Shown in pieces: positions 31,791 through 41,485 of a DNA stretch of 57,759 nucleotides; positions within the stretch are counted from its first letter, which is position 1; each line of letters opens with the position of its first letter. The position numbers and the translations under genes are program-made. This stretch comes from Cytauxzoon felis (taxonomy: Eukaryota > Apicomplexa > Aconoidasida > Piroplasmida > Theileriidae). The notes beneath the pieces were generated by a model that ran no database searches, had not been told where the DNA came from, and saw only the letters and a list, made by a program, of their open reading frames with translations. Where the stretch lies: contig JAIQCW010000140.1 in the NCBI GenBank assembly GCA_020283715.1, positions 1 to 57,759 on the forward strand. Reading direction: 5' to 3'.

Positions 31791-34235
31791 CTAAAATCTA
31801 TTAGGCCTCTTTCTACCAGTATACTTAGTATCAGGTCTCGTAACCATACCCTATGATCACGTATAAATAAATTTATATACTACACATTACCTTTCTACGT
31901 TGTTGCTCCTTCTTCTTAATAATTTTCTGACGTAAACTCATGTTCTTCTTATTCTTACGCCTATTCATACTCTTACATACTTGAACATGGTCTTCATCAT
32001 CCTCTTCATCAATCAATGCATCCGGTAATCTATAAGGAACACTCGTCATCGTAGACCATATACATAAATAATATCTGAAATATAATATATATCAAATAAA
32101 TGTAATGATAAAGATGATGTCTGCTCCATCTGAGGTTACAACCTGTGTTCCCACTCGCCGTGGAGGCTTACTTTATTTAGTTATCCCTTCGCTTCCCTGA
32201 GATCAGCTGCGGGTGTTCCACTTAAGGTCTAATCCATACCTTCTCATCGCCACGATCTCGGGAGTGGCTACACCCTTTAGGGGTAGGCAATTGGAAGAGG
32301 CGCCACGCCTAGTGGAAAATAAGATTGTAACCTCAGGTGGAGGTCTGTTCTTCCGGGTAGACATTATACCGAGGATAATCTACGGGAATCCGAGGGGAGG
32401 TAAATAAAGAAGCTGACGGCAGGACGACCTCAGGTGGAGAAGACAACATATTATTATTATGTTTGTAATGGATTAACGTACTTTTTGGCTTTGGTTGATT
32501 GTGGGAAGTCGACTACTAGTCCTCCATTGAAGCTACATTTATGTGCTGCGGTAAGTATGAGATCGATTTGGTGTTCATTTTCAGGATAAAATTGGAGTAC
32601 AGCTCTTGCATTAAAATGTAATGAATTATATAGCCATTTAAAGAATGTGATTAATCTTTTATAAGGCTCATGCGATTTTTTTGATGCTACACATAACCAT
32701 TGCAATACACTTATACTTATAGCACCATCAAACATATGAGAACGAAATCTCATCACCTCACCAATGTCACATAATATCAAATCACCACCACACATATTAT
32801 TCAAAGCCTCATCTAAATATATGAAATATAAATAAATCCTCAGTACACTTCCACTCGATGTCCTATCTAACTCTTCTTCCACTAGGCATGGAGCCTCTCC
32901 ACCTGAGGTTAGTCTTGCAGACAGCTCTTCTCCACTCGAGGTCTTGCTCTTAGGGGTAGACACTCTTCGTTCCTCCGGGTAGGATTCCTGTTATTAGGGG
33001 TTAAAATATTTACGTTCTTCCGGGTTGACATTGCCACGATCTCTGGGAGTGGCTCTACTCTTTAGAGATAGGTAAATAGAGAAGCCTCCACGGCGAGTGG
33101 AATGAGGAGTTGGATTGGACATCGAGTGGATGTAATGGAAAAGATAGATGGAGGTTGACGATACAATTCCCATGTATGTTGTTAACTTTTAAAATTAATT
33201 CTACCAGTTATATTTCCATCCTCTAAAAACGGTCTATCTACACCTACAATATCAACTGGTCATTTTTACCTTCAGGAGGAGGATTTTGAGTTTTATTATA
33301 TTCATCATCTCAATGTTTGGGTCTTGTATATGTGCCATTATGGTTAGTACCATCAGCATCTGTACCCGAACTTTTTGTAGATGTTCCAGCATCATTTTGT
33401 ATTTGCGCTCCTGCGCCTGAAAATCCTATGGATTCTAACCACTCTTGAGGGCATTTTAAGTTTGGAAACCCAATGATACAGCTAACATGCCTATAGGAGA
33501 CCAGTCCCAAACATGACTAACCTTAGTAGCGTCACCTTTATCATTAGTTTCAGTGACATATGGAGTAAATAATTTTTGAATACCCTTATTATCAGGTTCA
33601 TCCTTATTATCCCTTTGAGTACCAAAGCCACGTTTAAAATTATCACTTTGTGCATTTTCAGTGTTGTATATATCCAATGCTATATCTATGGTCCACCAAA
33701 TGGCTGATAGGCCTAGTGTTAAAATCGTAACCCAAAATTGTATCATCAACTCCATAACCTCATTACTACTTCCCTCCTTCATCCTCCAGTTGTACAAATT
33801 GTATCTCAACTCACCGAGCATGAATTTACTGATGTCTAGCCCTACGTAAAAGTTATTCTCCAAGACTTGACTACTGATTCCAGTGCCACAACCGATGTCT
33901 AAAATCAAATTTCCTTGATCCTATATGAATATTAAGCTCAAATGATGATGGATAAACCTTTTCAAGTAGTAACATTTCCACTGCACGGTTAGTCATTTGC
34001 ATTTGAATATCGTAAATGTGGCTATTCATACTATAGCGGCGCGCTTCCTCTTCATTGTAATACTATAATTGGATAAGGATGAGTAATGGTTATTCCATCA
34101 TGAAAAAATGTCATTAGAATTTTAGACACTAATTAAATGATGGAAAATAATATTTAACATCGGCTAGAATATAAAATTGACCATGGATGGACTTACAATC
34201 TCAGGAGGAGCTGATAGTTCGGGACGGTGAGCCAT
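31791..34235 (-). CDS. BUD23: BUD23-like 18S rRNA (guanine-N7) methyltransferase
   Basis: Six exons on the minus strand: 34235-34197, 34062-33958, 33920-33815, 32812-32482, 32074-31891 and 31850-31791, total 274 residues, the size expected for BUD23. The start gives [13 protein letters not shown]; exon 3 has the SAM-binding motif [16 protein letters not shown]; exon 4 has [14 protein letters not shown] and [17 protein letters not shown]; the last exon ends [15 protein letters not shown], the conserved BUD23 tail. The enzyme methylates a guanine of 18S rRNA with the adaptor TRMT112. Intron 3 (1002 bases) contains repeat copy 23 and a gutted membrane-protein module; intron 4 (407 bases) contains repeat copy 22. 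The other three introns are short. It forms a natural ribosome-biogenesis neighbourhood with UTP6. Confidence 0.92.
32127..32438. repeat. Modular palindromic repeat, copy 22 (BUD23 intron 4)
   Basis: Full block with the hairpin CCCTTTAGGG and a CCAC-GCC-TAGTGG handle, then GTTCTTCCGGGTAGAC and a GATAATCTACGGGAATCCGA arm. That arm differs from copy 14 (GATGATCTCAGGGAATCCGA) at three positions. Confidence 0.95.
32849..33130. repeat. Modular palindromic repeat, copy 23 (BUD23 intron 3)
   Basis: Left CCACTCGATGT, CCAC-TAGGC-ATGG and GTCT-TGC-AGAC handles, a cassette run at about 32950-33030 (TTAGGGGTAGAC, GTTCCTCCGGGTAG, ATTAGGGGTTA, GTTCTTCCGGGTTGAC), then the GCCAC...GTGGC arm. Confidence 0.95.
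33310..33766 (-). pseudogene. Gutted multi-pass membrane module inside BUD23 intron 3
   Basis: On the same strand as BUD23, the intron encodes a hydrophobic segment [15 protein letters not shown] running into [12 protein letters not shown], which matches the module start of the 38-41 kb membrane proteins (LLWTIDQCWNIL). It then jumps to GIQKLFTPY and [17 protein letters not shown], the module end seen there (GIKKLF..., DWSPIAMLGFQCS). The central membrane segments are missing. It is bounded by the BUD23 splice donor (GTGAGT at 33814) and by repeat copy 23. Most likely a decayed fragment of a transposed or duplicated family member. Confidence 0.6.
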
Positions 34236-34335
34236 ACTATCGAATAGTATGCATAAAAATTAAATATTTTTTAATAATATATATGTATAATGTAATTATA
34301 AAACATTTTAAATTTATTATTGTTTAATATTTAAC

Positions 34336-35982
34336 ATGTCAAATTGTGAAGATTTAAATTCCGATACCCATCTTATTGACTCCAGTGTTAAAGAGGGCAG
34401 CGAAGAAGTTTCAATGGGTGAAAATCTTACACAATACGTGAATTTGGATGCAAATAATTATACACATCTTGCGGATGATAGGACTATTAGTGGAAGTGAA
34501 TTGATGATTTCATCAGATGTTAATATAGATGACGATAGATTGGATGATGTAGATTTAATGTATCCTACAGCAATGGCAAGGAGTTTAGTACGTAGAGCGA
34601 GTGATTGTAAAGTTTATACATCTGATACTTCAATATCACATTCGTCTACATCGTGTGATAATAATAGGTTTGATGAAATGAGAAGTATAGATGATAATAA
34701 TGATGTCTATTCCAAAAAGGATATTGTTTCATGTAGTAATAATTGTAATACAGCTTGTAGACAGTTGGTATCTTCATCTGTCCGTGCCCATTCAATTTCA
34801 TTATCTCCGTCGAGTGGTCGTTCTAACATCGGAAGATCCAGTTTATCGAGTTGTGAAACTCTTCCTGATGTAAATGTTGTTGATGATATCCATGGAATTA
34901 AGAGAAATGAAGTTGTCAATGGGCCATGTATACATCAGTATGGAACATGTACACCAAGTGATTTTGCAACTGCCAGATCCGATGTAACCGACGGTATTAG
35001 GAGTTTACAAGATGATTTCACTTCAACAAAGAGCCATTATTGTCGTTCAATAGCCTCCACCGAAGGTTGTGGTACTTATGTTCCACCTGTGGTCCATTCC
35101 AACTCTGTTCCACTCGCCGTGGAGGCCTCTTCTAATTACCTATCCCTGAAGGGTGAAGCCACTCCCAGAGATCGTGGCGATATTGAGTACATTACCTCAA
35201 GTGGATTACCCGCAGCTGATCTCAGGGAAGCGAAGGGGGAGGTAAATAGAGAAGCTGTCTGCAGGACCAACGGTGGAGACGAGTGGAACAGAAGATGTAG
35301 TGATATGACCTATACTGGTTGCACTGGTAAAGAACGTCATTGGACTTCGAGTGGAATGGGGTCATATGGGGATAATAAACCTCATATTTACAATCTTCCC
35401 CATAATATCTCTAATTATTCATTACCCGCAGCTGATCTCAGGGAAGCGGAGGGACAACTAAATAAAGAAGCTGTCTGCAAGACAACCTCAGGTGGAACGC
35501 CTAGTGGAATAGATGACAATGCAAGACCATTGAATGGAAAGACGGGTATAAGATTTAGGCGTAAGAGGGAAATAGATTATGATGATAAGATAGTTAATAA
35601 GTATAAGGTTGATGATAATATATATAAGGATGTATGTAATAGGAGTAGAGAGATAAAGATGAGGAGTATGAGTCATTCAAATATATTTTGTGATGAGATG
35701 GATATACATCCAATAAAAAAATTTGTAAAAATTAATAAAAAATGTTGGGATATTTTATCAATAAAATTAAGTGGTCTAAAACCAGATACTACTGAAAAAG
35801 ATTTAGAAAAAATCGCCCAATCTTGTAATTTATATATAAATAATATCAAACTCGATCTTAATATTATCACACATACATGCAATGGTACTGGTACTTTAAC
35901 ATTTCGCCAACCTGATGATCCACATATACTTGAAAATTTTACACATGTACTCAAACAACATGGATTTCAATCTGCCTATTAA
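34336..35982 (+). CDS. Ser/Asp-rich protein with RRM-like C-terminus and in-frame repeats (548 aa)
   Basis: Single long frame from ATG 34336. The first about 240 residues are acidic and Ser-rich, likely disordered. Residues of about 250-330 and 360-390 are repeat-derived: [38 protein letters not shown], then a second half copy [21 protein letters not shown] basic stretch (RFRRKREIDYDDK) follows. The last about 85 residues (CWDILSIKLSGLKPDTTEKD, GTGTLTFRQPDDPHILENF) have the beta-alpha-beta pattern of an RRM, though canonical RNP residues are weak. I do not recognise the family; RNA binding is an inference. The gene is divergent from BUD23, with about 100 bases between the two starts. Confidence 0.75.
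   Translation: MSNCEDLNSDTHLIDSSVKEGSEEVSMGENLTQYVNLDANNYTHLADDRTISGSELMISSDVNIDDDRLDDVDLMYPTAMARSLVRRASDCKVYTSDTSISHSSTSCDNNRFDEMRSIDDNNDVYSKKDIVSCSNNCNTACRQLVSSSVRAHSISLSPSSGRSNIGRSSLSSCETLPDVNVVDDIHGIKRNEVVNGPCIHQYGTCTPSDFATARSDVTDGIRSLQDDFTSTKSHYCRSIASTEGCGTYVPPVVHSNSVPLAVEASSNYLSLKGEATPRDRGDIEYITSSGLPAADLREAKGEVNREAVCRTNGGDEWNRRCSDMTYTGCTGKERHWTSSGMGSYGDNKPHIYNLPHNISNYSLPAADLREAEGQLNKEAVCKTTSGGTPSGIDDNARPLNGKTGIRFRRKREIDYDDKIVNKYKVDDNIYKDVCNRSREIKMRSMSHSNIFCDEMDIHPIKKFVKINKKCWDILSIKLSGLKPDTTEKDLEKIAQSCNLYINNIKLDLNIITHTCNGTGTLTFRQPDDPHILENFTHVLKQHGFQSAY
35082..35506 (+). repeat. Modular palindromic repeat, copy 24 (inside a coding sequence)
   Basis: A full copy (35082 to about 35290) plus a half copy (about 35425-35506), both in frame with the 548-residue protein and both in the orientation seen in other exonic copies. 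Contains CCCTGAAGGG at 35144-35153 and the handle CCAC-TCGCC-GTGG just before it. Confidence 0.95.
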
Positions 35983-36025
35983 TACATATATACATATCAA
36001 ACTAATGTAATTAGACAATGTCTAC

Positions 36026-36282
36026 TCCACCCGAGGTCCAATCCAACTTTTCGTTCCACTCGGCGTGGAGCCTCTTCCTTTTACCTATCCCTGAAGGGTG
36101 ATGCCACTCCCGTAGATCGTGGCGATGATAATGATTGGACCTCAAGTGGAATATCTGGAAGCGATCTACGGGAGCTGGAGGGGGAAGTAAATAGAGAAGC
36201 TGTCTGCAAGACAAGGAAGGGATCTCAGGTGGAGCTGACGGTAGGAATAGACCTCGGGTGTAGAAGAGCTATCTGCAAGACA
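36026..36282. repeat. Modular palindromic repeat, copy 25 (intergenic)
   Basis: Lies between the converging 548-residue gene and the small basic gene. It carries the CCAC-TCGGC-GTGG handle, CCCTGAAGGG, and a CTGGAAGCGATCTACGGGAG arm, with an extra handle at the right end. Confidence 0.95.
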
Positions 36283-36349
36283 AAGAAGATTAGATTTGTA
36301 ACTGTGTGATGCGATATGTGTTTAATAGTGATACATTTAGTGTGCGATA

Positions 36350-36719
36350 TCAAGTGCCTAATTTTTTGGATCTTTTGATTTTCCTTTCTATAACTCTTTT
36401 ATCTCTTGCTCTTAGTGAGTTAGTTTCATTTATATATCTGGAAAAGTTGATGCCTTTATGTTTACGTTTTTCTACCTTCATGGTATGATCTGAATCATCT
36501 TTAGTTTCCTTTGGCACTTTAGACTTGTCCAATGATAGATTTAAAAACTGTAGAAATGTCATGTTAAATTAAAATTTTAAAACAAACTTGTGATTTAATT
36601 TCATTCTGTAAATTTTTATTATACTTATCCCTTTGTTTTTTTTTAGTTTCCGTAATGTAATTCTGTTTAATGACACTAAAACGCTGTAACCTCGCTTTCT
36701 TTGAATTTTTTTTAGACAT
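36350..36719 (-). CDS. Small basic protein, probably nucleolar (109 aa)
   Basis: Two exons, 36719-36588 and 36547-36350, joined as SQ|FLNLSLDKSK through a 40-base intron (GTTTGT...CTACAG). The product is very Lys/Arg-rich (MSKKNSKKARLQRFSV; KRKHKGINFSRYI; KRVIERKIKRSKKLGT) with predicted helices and no signal peptide. Such composition is typical of small ribosome-biogenesis factors, but I recognise no family. Its ATG lies one base after the stop codon of the upstream PUB gene. Confidence 0.65.
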
Positions 36720-36720
36720 T

Positions 36721-37602
36721 TTAAAAAATTAAATTAATTAACTCGTTATAATTAACATTTAATGATTTATGTGATTTATAGTGTTTTATTAACAATGATA
36801 ATCTCTCATGCGCTTCATTCATACCGTCCAACCATGACTTCCACCCATCATAATCCAATAACATATCCGGCTCCTCCATATAAAGAAAATACTCATCCCT
36901 ATACTCTACTCCCACTAAAAGAAATAAATTATGAAAATTTAAATGAATATACTTTATACAGTATGTCCAAGTTTTCCTCCACCTGAGGTTACAGCCTCGC
37001 GTTCTCCTGCAGAGGGCTCTCCACTTGAGGTCCAATCCAACTCTCTTCATCCTGCCGTCAGCCCTTCCAATTACCTATCTCTAAAGAGTAAAGCCACTCC
37101 CGGAGATCGTGGCAGTAAGAGGTTAGTGATGTAACCTCAAGTGGACTACCCGCAGCTGATCTACGGGAAGCGAAGGGGGAGGTAAATAGAAGAGCTGACG
37201 GCAGGATGGACCTCAAGTGGAGAGCTGTCTGCAAGACAAAGAGAGGATGGAGTGGAGTGGAGGTGATAGGATCATTGTGTATGAGGTGAAAGTGTACATA
37301 CATTGTTTGAGTATATTTTTGATATCATCATGGTGTACGATTTTGTATCCTAGATGTTTGAGTATGAGTGGTGTTTCAGAGTATTGAAGTAGATCATTTT
37401 GTATTTGTTTATTATTAATTCTTAATAATCTTATGGTATTATCATCAGGAAATCTTGTGATTTGATTAATAATTTCAATAATTTTTTCAATAATTTTAAT
37501 GAATTCATCATGATGTACGGTAGAAATCTTCGTTAATACAAATTTTAAATCATTACAATCAACTTTATAACGATTACGAATTCTAAAATATATATCATCC
37601 AA
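36721..37602 (-). CDS. PUB-domain protein
   Basis: Two exons, 37602-37302 and 36914-36721, joined as CAA T|TG GGA (KQLGVEYRDEYFLY), 164 residues. Exon 1 is a PUB domain: VHHDEFIKIIEKIIEII then DDNTIRLLRINNKQIQNDLL and LILKHLGYKIVHHDD, the helix pattern and R-L---N core of the p97/Cdc48-binding PUB fold. Exon 2 is a helical tail (WLDGMNEAHERLSLLI). PUB proteins such as PNGase, UBXN6 and HOIP link clients to the p97 ATPase. An upstream exon is possible, because TTTTATAG lies just before the chosen ATG. The intron holds repeat copy 26. Confidence 0.7.
36978..37238. repeat. Modular palindromic repeat, copy 26 (PUB gene intron)
   Basis: CCACCTGAGGT at the left, handle variant CTC-CTGCA-GAG near 37005, CTG-CCGT-CAG handles, the CTCTAAAGAG arm and a CCCGCAGCTGATCTACGGG arm. 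Confidence 0.95.
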
Positions 37603-37636
37603 TTCCGATTGCCTATAAAAATCATATTAATACATG

Positions 37637-37874
37637 TCCACCCGGAAGAACAGAACACTTGAGGTCCAATCCACCTCTTCTCCACTCGCCGTGGAGGCCT
37701 CTTCCAATTACCTATCCCTGAAGGGTGATGCCACTCCCAGAGATCGTGGCAGTGGGGATAGTAGTGATTGGAATTCAGTGGATGTAACCTCAAGTTGACC
37801 ACCCGCAGCTGATCTCAGGGAAGCGGAGGGGGAAGTAAATAGAAGAGCTGTCTGCAAGACGAACTCAGGTGGAT
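37637..37874. repeat. Modular palindromic repeat, copy 27 (between PUB gene and membrane cluster)
   Basis: The left end is rearranged: CCACCCGGAAGAACAG joins an 11-mer start to an inverted cassette. CCAC-TCGCC-GTGG handle at 37682-37694, CCCTGAAGGG, and a CCCGCAGCTGATCTCAGGG arm. Confidence 0.93.
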
Positions 37875-38076
37875 GTGAGTGTGATACAGAAGTTGTATGG
37901 AATGAAGGCTACAAGCGTAAGATGCCACAACGTATGTAACTTAGTTCTCTTATCCTTCTTTGGTACATCTTGACCATATATCCTATCATACTTCCACCAT
38001 CTACCAGTCGGCCCAATTATAATATGGTCACCCCATTGAATATCCAATATTAAAAGTTTTATTGTCCAAAGTTCAG

Positions 38077-39146
38077 CTAAGAGCATTGAAATCCCAGCAT
38101 AGCAATAGGGGACCAATCTCCACCACTTGCTGTAATAAGAGGATTATTACCACTAAAGTCAGCAGCTTCCTTCTTATATCCTGGGTCTTTAAACAATTTC
38201 TTTATGCCATCATCAGAGGTAGCTGCCAATCCAGCAGCAATAAATCCAAATGAGAGGAATCCAACAAGAGTACAGTTAATGTATGAAAATCCCTTATAAT
38301 AAATCAAGTAATAACACGTTGTTATAGAAAGTACGAGATATGCCAATAGTATACAAGAGGATGTTATGGCCTCTGTTTTAGTAGCACTATTAACATTCAG
38401 TGCCATTACACCTATGAAAGAGGCAATCACAATCCCGATGAATAATCCTGCAGATACCATAGAAATAAAGGCCAAGAGGAATATAGGAGCAGTAAAATAC
38501 CGAATTCTACATCATTTACATGAAATAGTATAGAAAATAGAGTAACGACTAAAAATGCTGCAACTATAACCTCAATACCAATCACAACAATCTGCCTAGA
38601 ACACGTAACCCTAGCTGTGAGACCATCTGCTGTCTTGTGAGCATCAGCACTATTTGGATCAAAATCTTTCAACGCATCCTTCTTAATGTAATTTGCTACA
38701 ACAGTGGCAAACAATACAGTAATTACTACAAGTGATCCAAAATAAATTGAAATATACTTAACCTTATTAACAGTCGCATCATCATTAAAGTCTACAGTAA
38801 AACAATCATAAATACCCACAAATACACCAATGGATATCGCAATCCCAATGTCAGCTAATATTGACATGCAAAAAATGGTAAGCCAACCACCATTTCGAAG
38901 ATATGGAGGAAGATTATTATCATTTTGTTGTTTACCAAAAGCAGCTTTATATTTTTCATTGAGAGCAGCCATAGCAGCAGTTTTAACATTATCAGCATCA
39001 GCATTATTTGCATCATTCAACAAAATTCCAACCTTCCATTCTGGATATTCTGGCTCCATTATATTCCAACATTGATCGGCGGTCCATAGTATGCAACAAA
39101 GGCTAAATGTGTACCGTGCCAATATATACGAGTTCCTGCAGACCAA
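38077..39146 (-). CDS. Multi-pass membrane module 3 (frame break inside)
   Basis: Begins at or before LARYTFSLCCILWTADQCWN and ends DWSPIAMLGFQCS at 38077. It contains about eight hydrophobic segments, a soluble loop after the first (about residues 40-95) and a C-terminal GFIAAGLAATSDDGIKKLF box shared with module 1. The frame changes near 38490: upstream FHVNDVEFG continues best in a frame one base back as TAPIFLLAFISMV. This may be an indel (pseudogene) or a 53-base GT...CTGCAG intron just there. The tandem arrangement and lineage-specific look recall the Tpr/Tar families of Theileria, but this is only a suggestion. Transport function is possible and unproven. Confidence 0.55.
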
Positions 39147-40098
39147 TTAGTATCAGGCTTAGTTCCACCTGGTCCCTTAGCATCTACACCTGCACCATCT
39201 AGTATATCCAATAAGGCCATGTACGAAAATATTAATAAAAGTAGGATAAAGGCGAATAGTAAAATGGGGCATTGTGTGGTTTTTTATCCCGATAAAAAAT
39301 TATTATAGAAAACAATAAAACACAAACAAATATAACAATAATTGAACAAATTCCAATAACTGCAATAATATTAGCCTCAGCTAACTTATCAGTTTTAGCA
39401 TTCTCAGCAGTATGACTGGTTTTTACTTGAACTCTTATCTTGGTTTGGTTATCAGCTACTTTAAAATAATATGGGTTATTATCGCTAGCACCTTCAACGT
39501 CAGATGCATTGACTTCAGCACTACCACCAGAATTACCAGTAGCACTGAGTCCAATTCTATACCAACTGTCATGTCCGGTATATTGCAATTGTTCCTTTGG
39601 AATATTTAATTCGTTATAACCAGTTATTTGATTATGATTACCCACAAATACGCCACAAATCATGGAAACAATGGCAGAAATGGAGAGTAAAATTCCAATT
39701 TTTATGAAAATTTTCGTAACATCTTCAGTCAATTGTATAAATGGTGCAATTAAAACAATGATGAATGATAATCCCGACATTATACCAGATAGAACAAGAG
39801 GTGCTATAATAGGTTCTTGACTCCAAGTAGCCCAAACACCCCCAAGTTTTTTAACATCCTCATTCATTTTTTTAGCAACAGCATCCCATCTCTTGGAAAG
39901 ATCAACTCCAGCAGAAACTGGTGTAGCATCAGTAGGTAATCTCCATTTACCACTAGGTTTAGTAGGTGTTGTTGTACCGTATGAATAGCTTATGCTTGTT
40001 GTCATCTTGAGATTCCCCGCAGTTGTAATTTTATTGTTGGCTGCTTTTAGGGTATTTTCAATATTAGAACCAAAATAAGTTGGTGTAAATATATTCAA
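39147..40098 (-). CDS. Multi-pass membrane module 2 (frame break near its end)
   Basis: The module begins with SILWTVDQCLNIFTPTYFGS, whose first codons overlap the 3' end of module 1 in another frame. It then has a soluble loop, membrane segments (APLVLSGIMSGLSFIIVLIA; ILLSISAIVSMICGVFVG), a second loop and AEANIIAVIGICSIIVIFVC. The frame closes at 39232, but the expected next membrane segment continues in the frame one base back (CPILLFAFILLLLIFSYMAL) to about 39130, where module 3 starts. The GIKKLF box is not found. Probably a decayed or spliced member of the tandem; no function is assigned. Confidence 0.5.
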
Positions 40099-41315
40099 AC
40101 ATTGATCGACTGTCCAGAGGATGGAATGATGAATGGATGAGAATATTTGTGTATTTTATCCGTAAGAGAAGAAACTAAACCCATTGAAAACGCCAACATT
40201 AAAATAGGAGACCAATCATGACCGGCATGATCATCACCGGTAAATAATTTCTTTATACCAGAGTCTGCCGTTGTTGCAGAAACTATCGCAGCAATAAATC
40301 CGAAGAATAATAGTCCAGCAATTGGTCCCTCGATGTGATAACCACATTTATACATTATTACACCATTGAATAGAGATTCTATAAAACAGGGTAAGAGCAT
40401 ACAACTACTAGCCAAGGCTTTCTTAAGAGTTTTATTAGCATTTCTTGGATTATTATTGGTTAGAGTACTGAACAGGGCAAACACGGCTATCGCGCTCGAT
40501 ATTGCAATTCCTCCGAAGGTTAGAGCTGTAACTGACGTGATAAAAGTAAATAGAAACAGAGGAGCTGCTAAAGATTCTGATATGTTGTAAAGTACAATAG
40601 AAAATATCAGGACAAAGAATAGAACCAACAAAAGACAACCTAAACCTATGGCTACAACAAAATTACATCTGGCTAAATCATCAACTTTATCAAATTGATG
40701 TTGAGTAGCGTCAGTATTATATGCTGGTTGAGTAGTGTCGGCTTCTTTAGCTTTATGAGCAGTAAGATCATCTGACGTACTTCTAAGATTAATTGTGGCA
40801 TTCTTAAATGAAAGTTTTTCGTATGCATTTGCAATTAATACACCAACAATTATAGGGAAAAGCGAAAGAGTACCACAAGATATACCAAAGATTCCTATGA
40901 CATTATTAATATCCGGATGATTCATATGCATCTTTATGAAAATTATCATACCTACAACAACAACTAAAATCCCTAGAACACCAAAAGAAACTAAAGCTGC
41001 AATACCAACATCTTTAACATCTTTATATGTTTCCCAATTTTTAATCGCCTCACCAAGTTTCGCTCCAACTCCTATGGTTCCATCATTAAGTCTATTTGCT
41101 AAGGCTTTACCCTTCTTAAAATTCAGTTCTTTATCAGCATCTTCAGGGGCACTAAGAGAACCACTAGTACTCTTCAATATATCATCTATTTTATCTCTGT
41201 TTGCTGCTCTAAGAATCCCTTCCATTTTAAAATCCAAAAAAGTCGGATACAATATATTCCAACATTGATCGATGGTCCATAGTAGAGTGTAAAACCTCTG
41301 CAGTAGGTCTTGCAT
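40095..41315 (-). CDS. Multi-pass membrane module 1 (406 aa, intact frame)
   Basis: The only one of the three modules with a continuous frame. Order: LLWTIDQCWNILYPTFLDFK start, an Asp/Lys/Asn-rich loop, about nine hydrophobic segments (for example VGIAALVSFGVLGILVVVVG; NFVVAIGLGCLLLVLFFVLI; GPIAGLLFFGFIAAIVSATT), then ADSGIKKLF and DWSPILMLAFSMGL. The true 5' end is unsure: the chosen ATG sits in repeat sequence, and a CTGCAG acceptor just before RFYTLLWTID suggests an upstream exon. Likely an integral membrane protein of a piroplasm-specific family; resemblance to Theileria Tpr-related proteins is by style, not by a confirmed match. Confidence 0.6.
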   Translation of the reverse strand: MQDLLQRFYTLLWTIDQCWNILYPTFLDFKMEGILRAANRDKIDDILKSTSGSLSAPEDADKELNFKKGKALANRLNDGTIGVGAKLGEAIKNWETYKDVKDVGIAALVSFGVLGILVVVVGMIIFIKMHMNHPDINNVIGIFGISCGTLSLFPIIVGVLIANAYEKLSFKNATINLRSTSDDLTAHKAKEADTTQPAYNTDATQHQFDKVDDLARCNFVVAIGLGCLLLVLFFVLIFSIVLYNISESLAAPLFLFTFITSVTALTFGGIAISSAIAVFALFSTLTNNNPRNANKTLKKALASSCMLLPCFIESLFNGVIMYKCGYHIEGPIAGLLFFGFIAAIVSATTADSGIKKLFTGDDHAGHDWSPILMLAFSMGLVSSLTDKIHKYSHPFIIPSSGQSINV

Positions 41316-41385
41316 ACAGCTCCTTTATTTACTTCCCCCTACGCTTCCCGTAGATCAGCTACGGGTGTAGAAGACCTCGGCTGAT
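41291..41385. repeat. Modular palindromic repeat, copy 28 (half copy)
   Basis: One handle (GTCTTGCATACAGC) and one arm with a perfect hairpin CCCGTAG-ATCAG-CTACGGG, ending in a short AGACCTCGG. It abuts the 5' side of membrane module 1 and may supply its start codon. Confidence 0.9.
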
Positions 41386-41485
41386 TTAAAATAAACATAC
41401 CCAGTATTTACAAATTTATCAAACTTGATATATTTATCATCACTCTTTAATTTCTATAAAAAATTTTTATAAGAAATGATAATCA

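Noticed and set aside
31791..32049. A separate small basic gene downstream of BUD23
   Set aside because: Splicing from KAKK into YYLCIWST and the [11 protein letters not shown] tail shows these are the last exons of BUD23.
37865..38116. An 83-codon minus-strand frame after membrane module 3
   Set aside because: Module 3 ends naturally with DWSPIAMLGFQCS, like the [16 protein letters not shown] ending of the BUD23-intron fragment; this frame overlaps in another phase and has no family resemblance.
38480..39260. Programmed -1 ribosomal frameshifting in the membrane modules
   Set aside because: The local sequence around ATTTTAC does not form a standard X XXY YYZ slippery site in the zero frame in either module; indels, an intron or sequencing error are simpler.
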